From positions 1 to 36,072 of the forward strand of contig CAZGRL010000033.1 in the NCBI GenBank assembly GCA_964528155.1: DNA of 36,072 nucleotides, read 5' to 3'. Both the position numbers and the translations under genes were made by a program. This document shows, in pieces, positions 15,679 to 22,779 of this stretch (the first letter of the stretch is position 1; every line of letters begins with the position of its first letter). The notes under the pieces are model-generated. The model searched no databases, was not told the origin of the DNA, and saw only the letters and a program-made list of their open reading frames with translations. This DNA comes from G001797105 sp964528155 (lineage in GTDB: Bacteria > Chloroflexota > Anaerolineae > Anaerolineales > E44-bin32).

Positions 15679-17238
15679 CTACTCCCTTTTCAATTCCACC
15701 CAGTGGGTGAGAGGCCCGGTTGGGATCTCTCTTTGGGAGAAGGCGATGAGCGATCCAGTGAGCACGGTGTCACGGAGCTTCAACTCCAGCCATAGCTTGT
15801 AGGGTCGGCCCCGATCCACATCTGCGGTCGCCAGTTCAGCCTCAATCCATCCGCGCAAGTACGGCCCGCCGCCTGTATTCAGGAACTGAGAGAGATCATC
15901 CTGGTAGCTCACGCTCTGCAAGAGTGTGCGAGGGTGCTCACCCAATTGGGCGCGGATCATGCCGGCTTCATCAACCTCCAGGGCAAGCGGGACCACTCCC
16001 TCATAGGTGTGAACCGTCCCCTCCCACGAGCCGATGAGCCCGGGGGGCGGTGCGAATGGTGGCGCTTCAGCCATCTCGGTGACCGGACGAAGGAATTCCT
16101 GCGGTCGGAGGGACAGGAGCGAGCCTACGATTTCGATCAGGATCGCCTCGGACCACTGGCTATCGGTGTTCGAGAGCACGACCACGGCGAGGTCCTCTTC
16201 CGGCACCAGCGCGAGCACGGTGCTCACGCCCGCGGTCCAGCCGCTGTGCTGTATCACACGCAACCCGTCTTGCGTGACACCGACGTACCAGCCGATGCCG
16301 TAACCGCTCCCCTCTTTCTCCCAAGTCCTCGTCGGGCCGGTGTCGGGACTCGGGCGTTGCATCTCGTCGATGGCAGCGGGGCCGATGATGGCTTCCTGAT
16401 CGGGTAGCTCGTTCTTGAGATGGAACATCGCAAAGTGGACGAGGTCGTGGCCGCTGCTGTAGATGGCCGAGGCACCCGGGCTGTCGGAATCGTAGGGGGG
16501 AACTGCTCTGCCAAGAGAGCTGTACTTGACGGCCTGTCCCTCCTCAAGGCCAGACCCGACGTGCACCGAAGTGTGACCCATACCCAGCGGCGTGAAGACC
16601 TGATCGTGCATGAAGTCGGCATAGCTCTGGCCAGACGCGCGCGAGATCACATAACCGAGGATGCCGTAGCCCAGGTTCGAGTACTGATAGCGCTCGCCGG
16701 GCGCGGTCACCAGGTTCCCGTAACGCCGGATGGTTTCGTCCATTGGCGGCGGCCGGTATGGCTCATCATCGTAGAAGTGCTGGGAGTGGAGCGGCAGGCC
16801 GGACGTGTGGCTGGCGACACGGCGCACAGTCGCCTCCGCCGCCTCGCCAACCCGGGCCTGGAGCCCAACCTCGCCGAGATAGTCATTGATTGGGCGGTCC
16901 AGATTGATCAGGCCCCGCTCCACGAGAATCATCAGACCAGTGGCCGTGAGTGGCTTGGAGACCGATGCCAGGGGGTAGGCTGTATGCTCGGTGGCGAGAA
17001 TGTTCCTCTCCCGGTCTGCCAGGCCGAACCCTTCCTCCCAGACGATCTCGCCGTCACGTGCGACGGCCACGGCCATTGAGGGGACTTCCCCATCAGCTAC
17101 AAGTTGCTGAACATGGGCGCGGATGGCGTGGAGCGAGTCGGCACGAGAAACCATCGGGGCTGGGGACGGTTGACGTGATCGCACACAAGCCTCGGCGAGA
17201 ATGGCGACGGACACAATCAGCAGAGTAATCTTCTTCAC
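15679..17238 (-). CDS. Serine beta-lactamase-like hydrolase (class C/PBP4* type), secreted
   Basis: 519 residues, GTG start at 17238 with AGGAC upstream. A signal peptide with a lipobox-like AEAC (Cys18) suggests export. The beta-lactamase/transpeptidase-like domain (about 35-380) has the three active-site motifs: SVSK (Ser92, Lys95), YSN (Tyr186-Asn188) in RYQYSNLGYGILG, and HSG in VIQHSGWTAG. RRVASHTSGLPLHS is also typical of the family. After about residue 390 comes a C-terminal beta-domain (GLIGSWEGTVHTYEGVVPLA) as seen in many peptidase and esterase members. It could be a D-aminopeptidase, esterase or other hydrolase; resistance to beta-lactams cannot be inferred. It is separated from the upstream operon by 140 bases and is probably transcribed alone. 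Confidence 0.87.
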   Translation of the reverse strand: MKKITLLIVSVAILAEACVRSRQPSPAPMVSRADSLHAIRAHVQQLVADGEVPSMAVAVARDGEIVWEEGFGLADRERNILATEHTAYPLASVSKPLTATGLMILVERGLINLDRPINDYLGEVGLQARVGEAAEATVRRVASHTSGLPLHSQHFYDDEPYRPPPMDETIRRYGNLVTAPGERYQYSNLGYGILGYVISRASGQSYADFMHDQVFTPLGMGHTSVHVGSGLEEGQAVKYSSLGRAVPPYDSDSPGASAIYSSGHDLVHFAMFHLKNELPDQEAIIGPAAIDEMQRPSPDTGPTRTWEKEGSGYGIGWYVGVTQDGLRVIQHSGWTAGVSTVLALVPEEDLAVVVLSNTDSQWSEAILIEIVGSLLSLRPQEFLRPVTEMAEAPPFAPPPGLIGSWEGTVHTYEGVVPLALEVDEAGMIRAQLGEHPRTLLQSVSYQDDLSQFLNTGGGPYLRGWIEAELATADVDRGRPYKLWLELKLRDTVLTGSLIAFSQREIPTGPLTHWVELKRE

Positions 17239-17378
17239 GGACTTGTCCTGGTTTCTGCGCTCCCTACGATAGCGACTTGACGTGTGTCACTGCCGATATC
17301 GCGGTGAACACCGCAGTGCAGCACGGGTCAGGGCAGCCAAGGAAGGTCACTCTGCGGACAATCTGACACACAGCTCTG

Positions 17379-17570
17379 TCAACGCCCTGCAAGCGCGCCC
17401 CAGGCCATGATCATCCCCATGACGCCGAAGCTGATCATTGGGATGAGGAGCCAGGTGGAAGCCCCGTCTATGCTCATTTTCCCCAGGTAGATACCTGAGG
17501 CCCATGCGCCACCAATGGATAGGAGTGTGAACATCCAGCGCGGCGGCGTTCGGGTCCGGTTATGTTCCAT
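17379..17570 (-). CDS. Small two-helix membrane protein
   Basis: 63 residues starting at an ATG directly preceded by AGGAGGAAGTC, a strong ribosome site. It contains two hydrophobic helices (WMFTLLSIGGAWASGIYLG and WLLIPMISFGVMGMIMAWGA) with a short polar turn, and a basic N-terminus that places it inside. It begins only 9 bases after the stop of the preceding gene, so it is the last cistron of a three-gene operon with 17580-18260 and 18341-19783. No family is recognised. The strong ribosome site and clean topology make it a real gene in my view. Confidence 0.72.
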   Translation of the reverse strand: MEHNRTRTPPRWMFTLLSIGGAWASGIYLGKMSIDGASTWLLIPMISFGVMGMIMAWGALAGR

Positions 17571-17579
17571 GACTTCCTC

Positions 17580-18260
17580 CTATTCTTCGCGAGTGATCGT
17601 TCGTGACCACGGAGATGCATAGAGCGACTGGCCCGCTCTTCTTTCGGAGAGTGCCCCATATCTTTCCCGATAGAAGACAGCGGCCGCGATGATGAATGAG
17701 AGCAGAGACGAACCGCAGAGAACAGCAAGCCCTCCGAGAATGGGAACGCCCAGATCCCAGACCTCACGCAGCAACTCGTAGATGTAGTTCGGACCCACGG
17801 CCAGTACCAGGTCAGGCCCCGTCCGCCCACCCGGATAGTCGCAAGCGAATGAGTACAGACCGGGCGCTTTGATCGTCGTACTGTAGATGAGGACGCCTTC
17901 ACGGCCTGTCTTGGTCACATATCGATTGGTCGGAACATAGTCGAAGACGAGGGGTACCTCTTCACCTGTCGACTTCGATGTCAGGCTGCAATCCAAACGC
18001 GGTGGCCACTCTGAGTGGGTGTAGGCCCCTTGGTGGCCCTCGTAGTAGACAGCGTAGGCCCCCACCCTGACCAATCCAAGATCATGTCCCCCGGGAACCA
18101 CCACCTTCTGTAGCTTTTCACGATAGGCCGCGGCAATGCGAGAAGGGTATGCCCGCACTGCGCTACCTATCAGCAACGCGGAAGCCACGCAACCGACAAT
18201 CCATGCGAGAGCCGCAGCGCCGTACCACAGTCGGCGGCTCCTGACCCCTTGTGCTTCCAT
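17580..18260 (-). CDS. Membrane protein with extracytoplasmic beta-domain between two TM helices
   Basis: 226 residues. ATG 18260 was chosen because GGGAGGAGGAAACTC precedes it; the frame extends further upstream but overlaps the end of the previous gene without a protein-like pattern. One transmembrane helix lies near the N-terminus (LWYGAAALAWIVGCVASALL) and one near the C-terminus (GVPILGGLAVLCGSSLLSFI). The roughly 120 residues between (DLGLVRVGAYAVYYEGHQGA, then PGLYSFACDYPGG) should lie outside and look like a beta-sandwich. No family is recognised. The gene sits in the middle of an operon with a formylglycine-enzyme-fold lipoprotein upstream (80-base gap) and a two-helix protein downstream. 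Confidence 0.75.
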   Translation of the reverse strand: MEAQGVRSRRLWYGAAALAWIVGCVASALLIGSAVRAYPSRIAAAYREKLQKVVVPGGHDLGLVRVGAYAVYYEGHQGAYTHSEWPPRLDCSLTSKSTGEEVPLVFDYVPTNRYVTKTGREGVLIYSTTIKAPGLYSFACDYPGGRTGPDLVLAVGPNYIYELLREVWDLGVPILGGLAVLCGSSLLSFIIAAAVFYRERYGALSERRAGQSLYASPWSRTITREE

Positions 18261-18340
18261 GAGTTTCCTCCTCCCGCAATTTCTCAGCACGGCAGTCGTG
18301 AGCAGCGATAGGGTCGGCCCGCACCAGCCAGAGCCATCGA

Positions 18341-19783
18341 TTAGTCGGCCGGCGCCGCACATCGGAAACCCAGATCGTCGCAGCGTGTCGAAGGCGGCGT
18401 TGCGTGCCGTACGGTGGTACGGACCCATGACTCGTAGTCGTACCAGGCCCCGCCCCGCTGTGTGCGTTCGGTTCCGGATAGTGGTCCGTTTGGATTCTCG
18501 TAGGGGGAATCGCTGTAGTAATCCTCGTCATACCAGTCGGCCACCCATTCCCAGAGGTTTCCGGCCATGTCCAGGGCGCCGTAGGGGCTGGCCCCCCTTG
18601 GAAAGCTCCCCACAGGTGCGGTGAGGGCATAGCCGTCGTCGTAGGAATGCTGATTCCAGCGTTCAATCGGGCACTGGGCATCACAGAAATTCCCCCATGC
18701 CCCCTCGTAGGTGCTTCCCCAAGGCCATAAGCGACGATCCGTCCCTCGAGCCGCCTTCTCCCACTGCGCTTCGGTCGGCAGTCCGCCCCCAGCCCACTCG
18801 CAGTAGGCTGCAGCGTCCTCCCAGCTCACCTGGACCACGGGGTGATCATCTACAGCGCTCGAACTAGGACCGTGAGGATGTTGCCAATCCGTCGCCGGCA
18901 CATGTGGCCATTCATCCTCCATCCGCCCCGCTTTCCATGGCGCGCCCCACCCTTCCCTCTCAGCGAGAGTCTCGTAGCCGGTAGCCTTGACGAACGTGCG
19001 GAACATCTGCACAGTCACCTCGGTCTGATCGATCCAGTACGCATCCAGATAGACACGGTGCTGAGGGCTCTCATCGGTGAACACCTGCAAACCCAGATCC
19101 CCGTTGACCAGGCTGCCATTCCACATCCACTGGATTCCCGTGTTGCCCATATCGAATTCACCGGCTGGCACATAGACCATGGTCATTCCGTCGGCAGGGC
19201 GGATCTTGGAGGCGACAGGTTTGGCTGCCTGTATTTCCGGTGAAGCGGGTCCCGTCCTCCCTCGCAGCGTCAGTGCCTCCGCCGGGATAAAGAGGCGCAG
19301 GGCGGGCTTAAAAACCTGCTCACGCAGCACCTCGTACTCATCCGAGGGCGCCACGAACAAAACGACATAGACACTGCTATCCGATTCAGTGAACGCCATC
19401 TCCAGAACCAACGACTCGGTCCCCGGGACGTCCATATCCGCACGCGTCAACTTCCAAACCAGGCCCTGAGCTTCGAGGTTGCCGACGCTCTCCGGCAACT
19501 TCCAGTCCGCGACCGCCTGCCCCACCGTCGTATCCTGGAACCCGGCCAGAGCGAGGAGCGTCGGATCGCTATGCGGGTTCCGCTGAAACTGACCCGGTTT
19601 GACCTCGGCCCAGCCTTCAGGCACGGCGCTGCGGAGGGTGAACGTGTCACTCGCATAGGCGACAAGGTTGATCTCGACCGGGTCTGCAGTATCCGTATGG
19701 GACGTGCCCTTCTGTCCGCAAGCCGCTAACACGAGGGTCATGCCCAGCACACAAACCAGGATCGGAGTCATCACCACTTTCAT
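18341..19783 (-). CDS. Lipoprotein with PsbP/LpqN-like domain and formylglycine-generating-enzyme fold
   Basis: 480 residues. ATG 19783 is preceded by GGAAGAG and starts a signal peptide with lipobox VLAAC. Residues of about 30-165 resemble a PsbP/LpqN-type lipoprotein domain (TFTLRSAVPEGWAEVKPGQF). From about 196 to the end is an FGE-sulfatase (SUMF1) domain: MVYVPAGEFDMGNTG, VYLDAYWIDQTEVT, HPVVQVSWEDAAAYCEWAGG, LPTEAQWEKAARG, ALDMAGNLWEWVADWYDEDY, and the terminal LGFRCAAPAD. In true formylglycine-generating enzymes the segment after RGG carries two catalytic cysteines; here it reads RGGAWYDYESWVRTTVRHA, with no cysteine. It is therefore probably a non-catalytic binding or structural relative, or uses another chemistry. 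First gene of a three-gene operon. Confidence 0.85.
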   Translation of the reverse strand: MKVVMTPILVCVLGMTLVLAACGQKGTSHTDTADPVEINLVAYASDTFTLRSAVPEGWAEVKPGQFQRNPHSDPTLLALAGFQDTTVGQAVADWKLPESVGNLEAQGLVWKLTRADMDVPGTESLVLEMAFTESDSSVYVVLFVAPSDEYEVLREQVFKPALRLFIPAEALTLRGRTGPASPEIQAAKPVASKIRPADGMTMVYVPAGEFDMGNTGIQWMWNGSLVNGDLGLQVFTDESPQHRVYLDAYWIDQTEVTVQMFRTFVKATGYETLAEREGWGAPWKAGRMEDEWPHVPATDWQHPHGPSSSAVDDHPVVQVSWEDAAAYCEWAGGGLPTEAQWEKAARGTDRRLWPWGSTYEGAWGNFCDAQCPIERWNQHSYDDGYALTAPVGSFPRGASPYGALDMAGNLWEWVADWYDEDYYSDSPYENPNGPLSGTERTQRGGAWYDYESWVRTTVRHATPPSTRCDDLGFRCAAPAD

Positions 19784-19941
19784 CCCAACTCTTCCTTGCT
19801 CCACGCGCGCAGGGCCCGGGGCGTTTTTGCCATCGCACACAGCATAGAACGCCAGTGGATCGATAGCACGAGCCTGGGGGGACGATTCGGGGCTAACGCA
19901 GGAGGGGTCTTTGACCCTATCGCTGGAGGGGGGAGTGAAAT

Positions 19942-19961
19942 GCGCCCCTTCGAAGGGGCGC
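19942..19961 (-). terminator. Perfect 20-bp palindrome downstream of the response-regulator gene
   Basis: GCGCCCCTTCGAAGGGGCGC lies 30 bases after the response-regulator stop on the minus strand. It can form a very stable stem but is followed by ATTTCAC, not a T run, so it is only a plausible terminator. It probably separates the regulator from the next minus-strand operon. Confidence 0.5.
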
Positions 19962-19991
19962 TCCGCTGTTACGGCTGGAAGACCTGGAGCA

Positions 19992-20645
19992 TCAATCTCG
20001 TTGGATCAGACCTTCCTGCCAGGCGTAGACGGCCGCCTGTGTGCGATCGGCAAGGTGCAGCTTACCCAGAATGTTGCTCACATGTCCCTTAACCGTGCCC
20101 ACGCTGATCACCAACTGATCGGCGATCGTCTGATTCGAGTAGCCGTTAGCGATAATCTTCAGCACTTCCATTTCGCGCTCGGTCAGCTCCATGAAAAGCC
20201 GTCGTCGATCGGGATCTCTAACTCGGAACTCCTTGATGACGCGCTCGGCGATGCGCGGGTGCAAAGTCGCTTCACCGCAGGCGGCTCGCCGAATCGCCTC
20301 AACCAATTCCGCCGCCTTCACATCCTTAAGAAGATAGGAGATTGCACCGGCCTGCAACGCCGGGAAGATATGCTCGTCCTCATGGAAGGAGGTCAGGATG
20401 ATGATCTGTGTGCGTGGGCTGGTGTCCTTGAGTCGGCGCGTGGCCTCGACTCCGTCCAGCCCCGGCATGACCAGGTCCATCAAGACCACATCCGGCACAT
20501 GCTCTTTGGCCAGAGCCAGCGCTTCCTCACCCGAAGCGGCCTCGGCGACAACGTGAATGTCGTCCTGCGCTTCCAGGTAGCCAGCCGCGCCATGGCGTAC
20601 CATCGCATGATCGTCGACGATCATTACTGTGATCAAATCCTTCAT
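19992..20645 (-). CDS. NarL/FixJ-type response regulator
   Basis: 217 residues. The receiver domain (1-120) has the acidic pair Asp11-Asp12, phospho-acceptor Asp57 in VVLMDLVMPG, Thr85 in IIILTS and Lys107 in SYLLKD. The LuxR-type DNA-binding domain is at about 150-215 (LTEREMEVLKIIANGYSNQT, then ISVGTVKGHVSNILGKL). ATG 20645 follows GGAG. The gene is 12 bases downstream of a histidine-kinase fragment on the same strand, as expected for a two-component operon, but the kinase has lost its N-terminal half next to an IS element. The regulator may now depend on another kinase or on transcription from the element. Confidence 0.94.
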   Translation of the reverse strand: MKDLITVMIVDDHAMVRHGAAGYLEAQDDIHVVAEAASGEEALALAKEHVPDVVLMDLVMPGLDGVEATRRLKDTSPRTQIIILTSFHEDEHIFPALQAGAISYLLKDVKAAELVEAIRRAACGEATLHPRIAERVIKEFRVRDPDRRRLFMELTEREMEVLKIIANGYSNQTIADQLVISVGTVKGHVSNILGKLHLADRTQAAVYAWQEGLIQRD

Positions 20646-20657
20646 GACAGCTCCATT

Positions 20658-21065
20658 TCACCCAGGGGCAGGGATTAACACGGAAATCGACGTGCCTTGT
20701 CCGGGCGCACTGGTGACCTGCATGCTTCCGCCCAGCGTTTCGGCGCGCTCTCTCATGGACTGCAGCCCGATTCCGCTCGTCACCTCATCCCGCGAAAACC
20801 CCTTGCCGTCGTCACTGACGGTAAGGGAAATCTCGCTTCCGTCCGATTTGAGCCGAATCGATGCACGGCTCGCATTGCTGTGGCGAGCGGCATTAGCCAG
20901 CGCCTCCTGCAGGATCCTGAGCAGCGCCTGTTTGGTATCGAGCGACACCGGCAGGTCTGGTTGAAGTTCGGAATCCAGCACGATTTCGTGTTGGTGGGAC
21001 CAGTCGACGGCGTATTCGCTCAGTATCTCGTCGATGGGCTTTTCCTCTAGTGGTATGTCAGACAT
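20658..21065 (-). pseudogene. NarL-type sensor histidine kinase, C-terminal ATPase fragment
   Basis: 135 residues of a HATPase domain: N-box LLRILQEALANAARHSNASR, G1 box VSDDGKGFSRDE, GIGLQSMRERAETLGGSMQV and the final PGQGTSISVLI. The sensor region and the HisKA_3 helix with the phosphorylated His are missing. The fragment starts where an IS630-like element ends at 21050; the ATG at 21063-21065 lies inside the element's terminal repeat, so the first six codons come mostly from the IS. Joining the flanks across the element in this frame meets a TGA after about 20 codons, so the rest of the kinase is not just beyond the element. It is non-functional as a sensor, though the ATPase domain could still be made. 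Confidence 0.85.
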
Positions 21066-21069
21066 GAAA
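21050..21069 (+). repeat. Left terminal inverted repeat of the IS630 element
   Basis: GTGGTATGTCAGACATGAAA, 15 of 20 bases matching the other end; it begins right after a TA. It contains the stop of the transposase and the ATG of the kinase fragment. Confidence 0.8.
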
Positions 21070-21684
21070 CACAGGATAGAGGTGGTTCAACTTGATCCGG
21101 GCATCGGCAGTCGTAAAGCGCCAATCTACCTTGACAACTTTGGCATTGCGGTTGTTCTGCCAGGCATTCACCTCGCTTTCCAAAGTGACTTTGTCAGCAA
21201 TACGCCTGGACAGGCATTGGCGGATCAAGACCCCTAACTCAATTTCAGCCATGTTTAGCCAACTACCATGCTTGGGCGTGTAATGAAATTCAAAGCGATT
21301 GGTCAGCCGCCTGGCTTCCTCCGGATCGAAGGTCTCATAAAAGGAGGCGGGCGAATGGGTGTTGAGGTTATCCATCACAATCACAATCTTCTCGGCCCGA
21401 GGATAAATTTCATCCGCAAGCTCTTTCATCGCCTGCGCCCAATCTTTGCGGGTGCGTTCATCGGTGACTTTGACAAACCGTTTTCCCGCCAGCGGCTCGA
21501 AGAACATAAACAAGTCGGCGACCCCTTCTCGCTTGTATTCATAATCGTTCCGCTGCGGCTGGCCAGGTTGAGCAGGCAGGGATTCCCACAGATCGGACAG
21601 CAACTGTTTACAGGTTTCATCCATACAAACTTGCGGTCGCTTCAGATCATATGGTTGGGAGTACACCTCCAAAACGTCTTCCAT
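21058..21684 (-). CDS. IS630 transposase, catalytic frame (OrfB, DDE)
   Basis: The frame is open from the A7 site at about 21756; the first ATG is at 21684. It carries the DDE catalytic residues of the IS630/Tc1 superfamily: Asp in QVCMDETCKQLL, Asp in IVIVMDNLNTHS, and Glu in PKHGSWLNMAEIELGVL. Basic C-terminal residues and a YPVFHV ending follow. Its stop lies in the left terminal repeat. On its own it lacks the DNA-binding half, so it is probably made as the OrfA-OrfB fusion. All three catalytic acids are present and both ends are intact, so the element could still be active. Confidence 0.87.
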   Translation of the reverse strand: MEDVLEVYSQPYDLKRPQVCMDETCKQLLSDLWESLPAQPGQPQRNDYEYKREGVADLFMFFEPLAGKRFVKVTDERTRKDWAQAMKELADEIYPRAEKIVIVMDNLNTHSPASFYETFDPEEARRLTNRFEFHYTPKHGSWLNMAEIELGVLIRQCLSRRIADKVTLESEVNAWQNNRNAKVVKVDWRFTTADARIKLNHLYPVFHV

Positions 21685-21734
21685 ATTGCAGACAAAAGCC
21701 GCGTTGGCTTGGGGCGGAATGCAGTACTGCTCTT

Positions 21735-22193
21735 TCAGCCAAGGCTTAAGTTCGTTTTTTTGAGCGTGGTGCGGATCGTCTCATGCGAGACGCTCTCCAC
21801 AATCTCAAGTTTCACAAATCGTTCCTGCAACAGTCGCAACGTCCAGCGCTCATATCCTTCGGGGGCATCACTGCACGCCAGAGCGATCAAATGGGCTTCG
21901 GCGTTACCATCCAGACGATGTTCATATTCTCGATCCGGTTTTTTCCGATTGAGCGCCTTCTCCAATCCACCTTCTGCGAAGGCTTTGCGTACATTGGTAA
22001 CCGTCAGTGAATTGACATCAAAGGCTTCACAAATGGCTTCATACGTCCAATGGGGACCGCCTTCACTGCAATCCGATTTGAGCAAGATTCTGGCTCGGCG
22101 TAGTTTGCGGGCGGGTGCATTGCCAGCCGAAACCAGTTTTTCAAGGTACGATCGTTCTTCGGAGGTGAGCTTGACAAAATACTTTTGGTACAT
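21735..22193 (-). CDS. IS630 transposase, N-terminal frame (OrfA, helix-turn-helix)
   Basis: 152 codons from ATG 22193, chosen because AAGGAGCAGGCAA precedes it; the frame is open further upstream. It contains the DNA-binding part: FVKLTSEERSYLEKLVSAGN, ARKLRRARILLKSD, WTYEAICEAFDVNSLTVTNV (helix-turn-helix) and ALNRKKPDREYEHRLDG, as in IS630-family N-termini. The zero frame ends shortly after an A7 run with TLKKTNLSLG and a stop. A -1 shift at the A7 gives KKNELKPWLKEQYCIPPQAN, the sequence expected at this point of the family, and leads straight into OrfB. The fused product would be about 378 residues, the normal size of an IS630 transposase. Confidence 0.85.
   Translation of the reverse strand: MYQKYFVKLTSEERSYLEKLVSAGNAPARKLRRARILLKSDCSEGGPHWTYEAICEAFDVNSLTVTNVRKAFAEGGLEKALNRKKPDREYEHRLDGNAEAHLIALACSDAPEGYERWTLRLLQERFVKLEIVESVSHETIRTTLKKTNLSLG
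21755..21761 (-). other. A7 slippery site for -1 frameshifting in the transposase
   Basis: On the minus strand, CTC AAA AAA ACG in the OrfA frame. Slipping back one base after the second AAA gives AAC GAA CTT AAG and fuses OrfA to OrfB. Programmed -1 frameshifting at A-runs is known in IS630-family elements. An alternative is a simple mutation that broke the gene. Confidence 0.65.
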
Positions 22194-22251
22194 TTGCCTG
22201 CTCCTTGAGAGAGGTTCCTTCTCAAGTAGCAAGTTTCGTGCCATCTTTGAA

Positions 22252-22271
22252 TTTCAGCTTTGAAAAACCAC
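22252..22271 (-). repeat. Right terminal inverted repeat of the IS630 element
   Basis: Read inward on the minus strand: GTGGTTTTTCAAAGCTGAAA, followed outside by TA at 22272-22273. Confidence 0.8.
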
Positions 22272-22273
22272 TA

Positions 22274-22687
22274 GGGATCTTCGATGGCTTGGAGCCTCGC
22301 TAGCTGCTTGAAGCCAACGCATCTCGTATTCGATTCAGATTCTGGAGAGGCAAAGAGCGGTTGAGGTCTCTCCTGATGGACACGTCTTGGCTGCCCATCC
22401 GGCACGATGCGGATCCTCCCTTCGGGAGAGCACAGCCTACGCCTCACCCGGCGGATCCTGCGAACAGCAGCCTCCAAGCTCACATTTCACGGCCACTCTA
22501 CTCCATGATTCACTGGTGCACGGCCGTGAGCTGAGGCTCGGCATGTCGCCCATGGTGTCCCATTGGGTCTCACGACATGCGCAATCGGGAATGGATGAGG
22601 TGAAACTTGATCTGTTTCTCCCACTCTATTGAAGAAGATGGTCAAACCCACCAACCACGGGCCGGCTGCGGATATGACATCTGACAC
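22274..22687. other. Intergenic stretch between IS630 and the LacI promoter
   Basis: About 410 bases without a convincing gene. A short minus-strand frame ending at the IS junction (reads FKQLARLQAIEDP before the stop) has no family match. The base pattern gives no sign of the missing kinase half. The stretch may be decayed DNA. Confidence 0.35.
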
Positions 22688-22716
22688 TTAGAGCGGGCCC
22701 CGCAGTATGCTATCAT
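22688..22716 (+). promoter_or_regulatory. Probable promoter of the lacI-sugar ABC operon
   Basis: TTAGAG (22688-22693) and TATCAT (22711-22716) are 17 bases apart; CTGACA (22681-22686) with TATGCT (22706-22711) at 19 bases is an alternative. Either places the start of transcription at or just ahead of the double operator. Confidence 0.45.
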
Positions 22717-22740
22717 GTTACCGGTAACGTGACCGGTCAC
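22717..22740 (+). promoter_or_regulatory. Double LacI-type operator: two abutting 12-bp palindromes
   Basis: GTTACCGGTAAC (22717-22728) is followed at once by GTGACCGGTCAC (22729-22740). Each is a perfect palindrome around the same CCGG centre, the hallmark of operators read by LacI-family regulators. They sit immediately downstream of the -10 box and 39 bases before the LacI-type gene. Autorepression and repression of the downstream importer is the likely function (inference). Confidence 0.78.
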
Positions 22741-22779
22741 ATACCGTCCTAGGCTCCTCCCCCTCTTCGAGAGAACTTA

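Larger units (their letters stand above)
21050..22271 (-). mobile_element. IS630-family insertion sequence
   Basis: An element of 1222 bases with terminal inverted repeats (GTGGTATGTCAGACATGAAA at 21050 and GTGGTTTTTCAAAGCTGAAA read inward from 22271, 15 of 20 matching). It is flanked by the dinucleotide TA on both sides (21048-21049 and 22272-22273), the TA target duplication typical of IS630/Tc1-type elements. Inside are two transposase frames joined at an A7 run. It abuts a histidine-kinase fragment. Confidence 0.88.

Noticed and set aside
22271..22483. Possible N-terminal part of the interrupted kinase beyond the IS element
   Set aside because: Joining the flanks at TA in the kinase frame meets a TGA after about 20 codons, and no sensor or HisKA_3 motif is visible.
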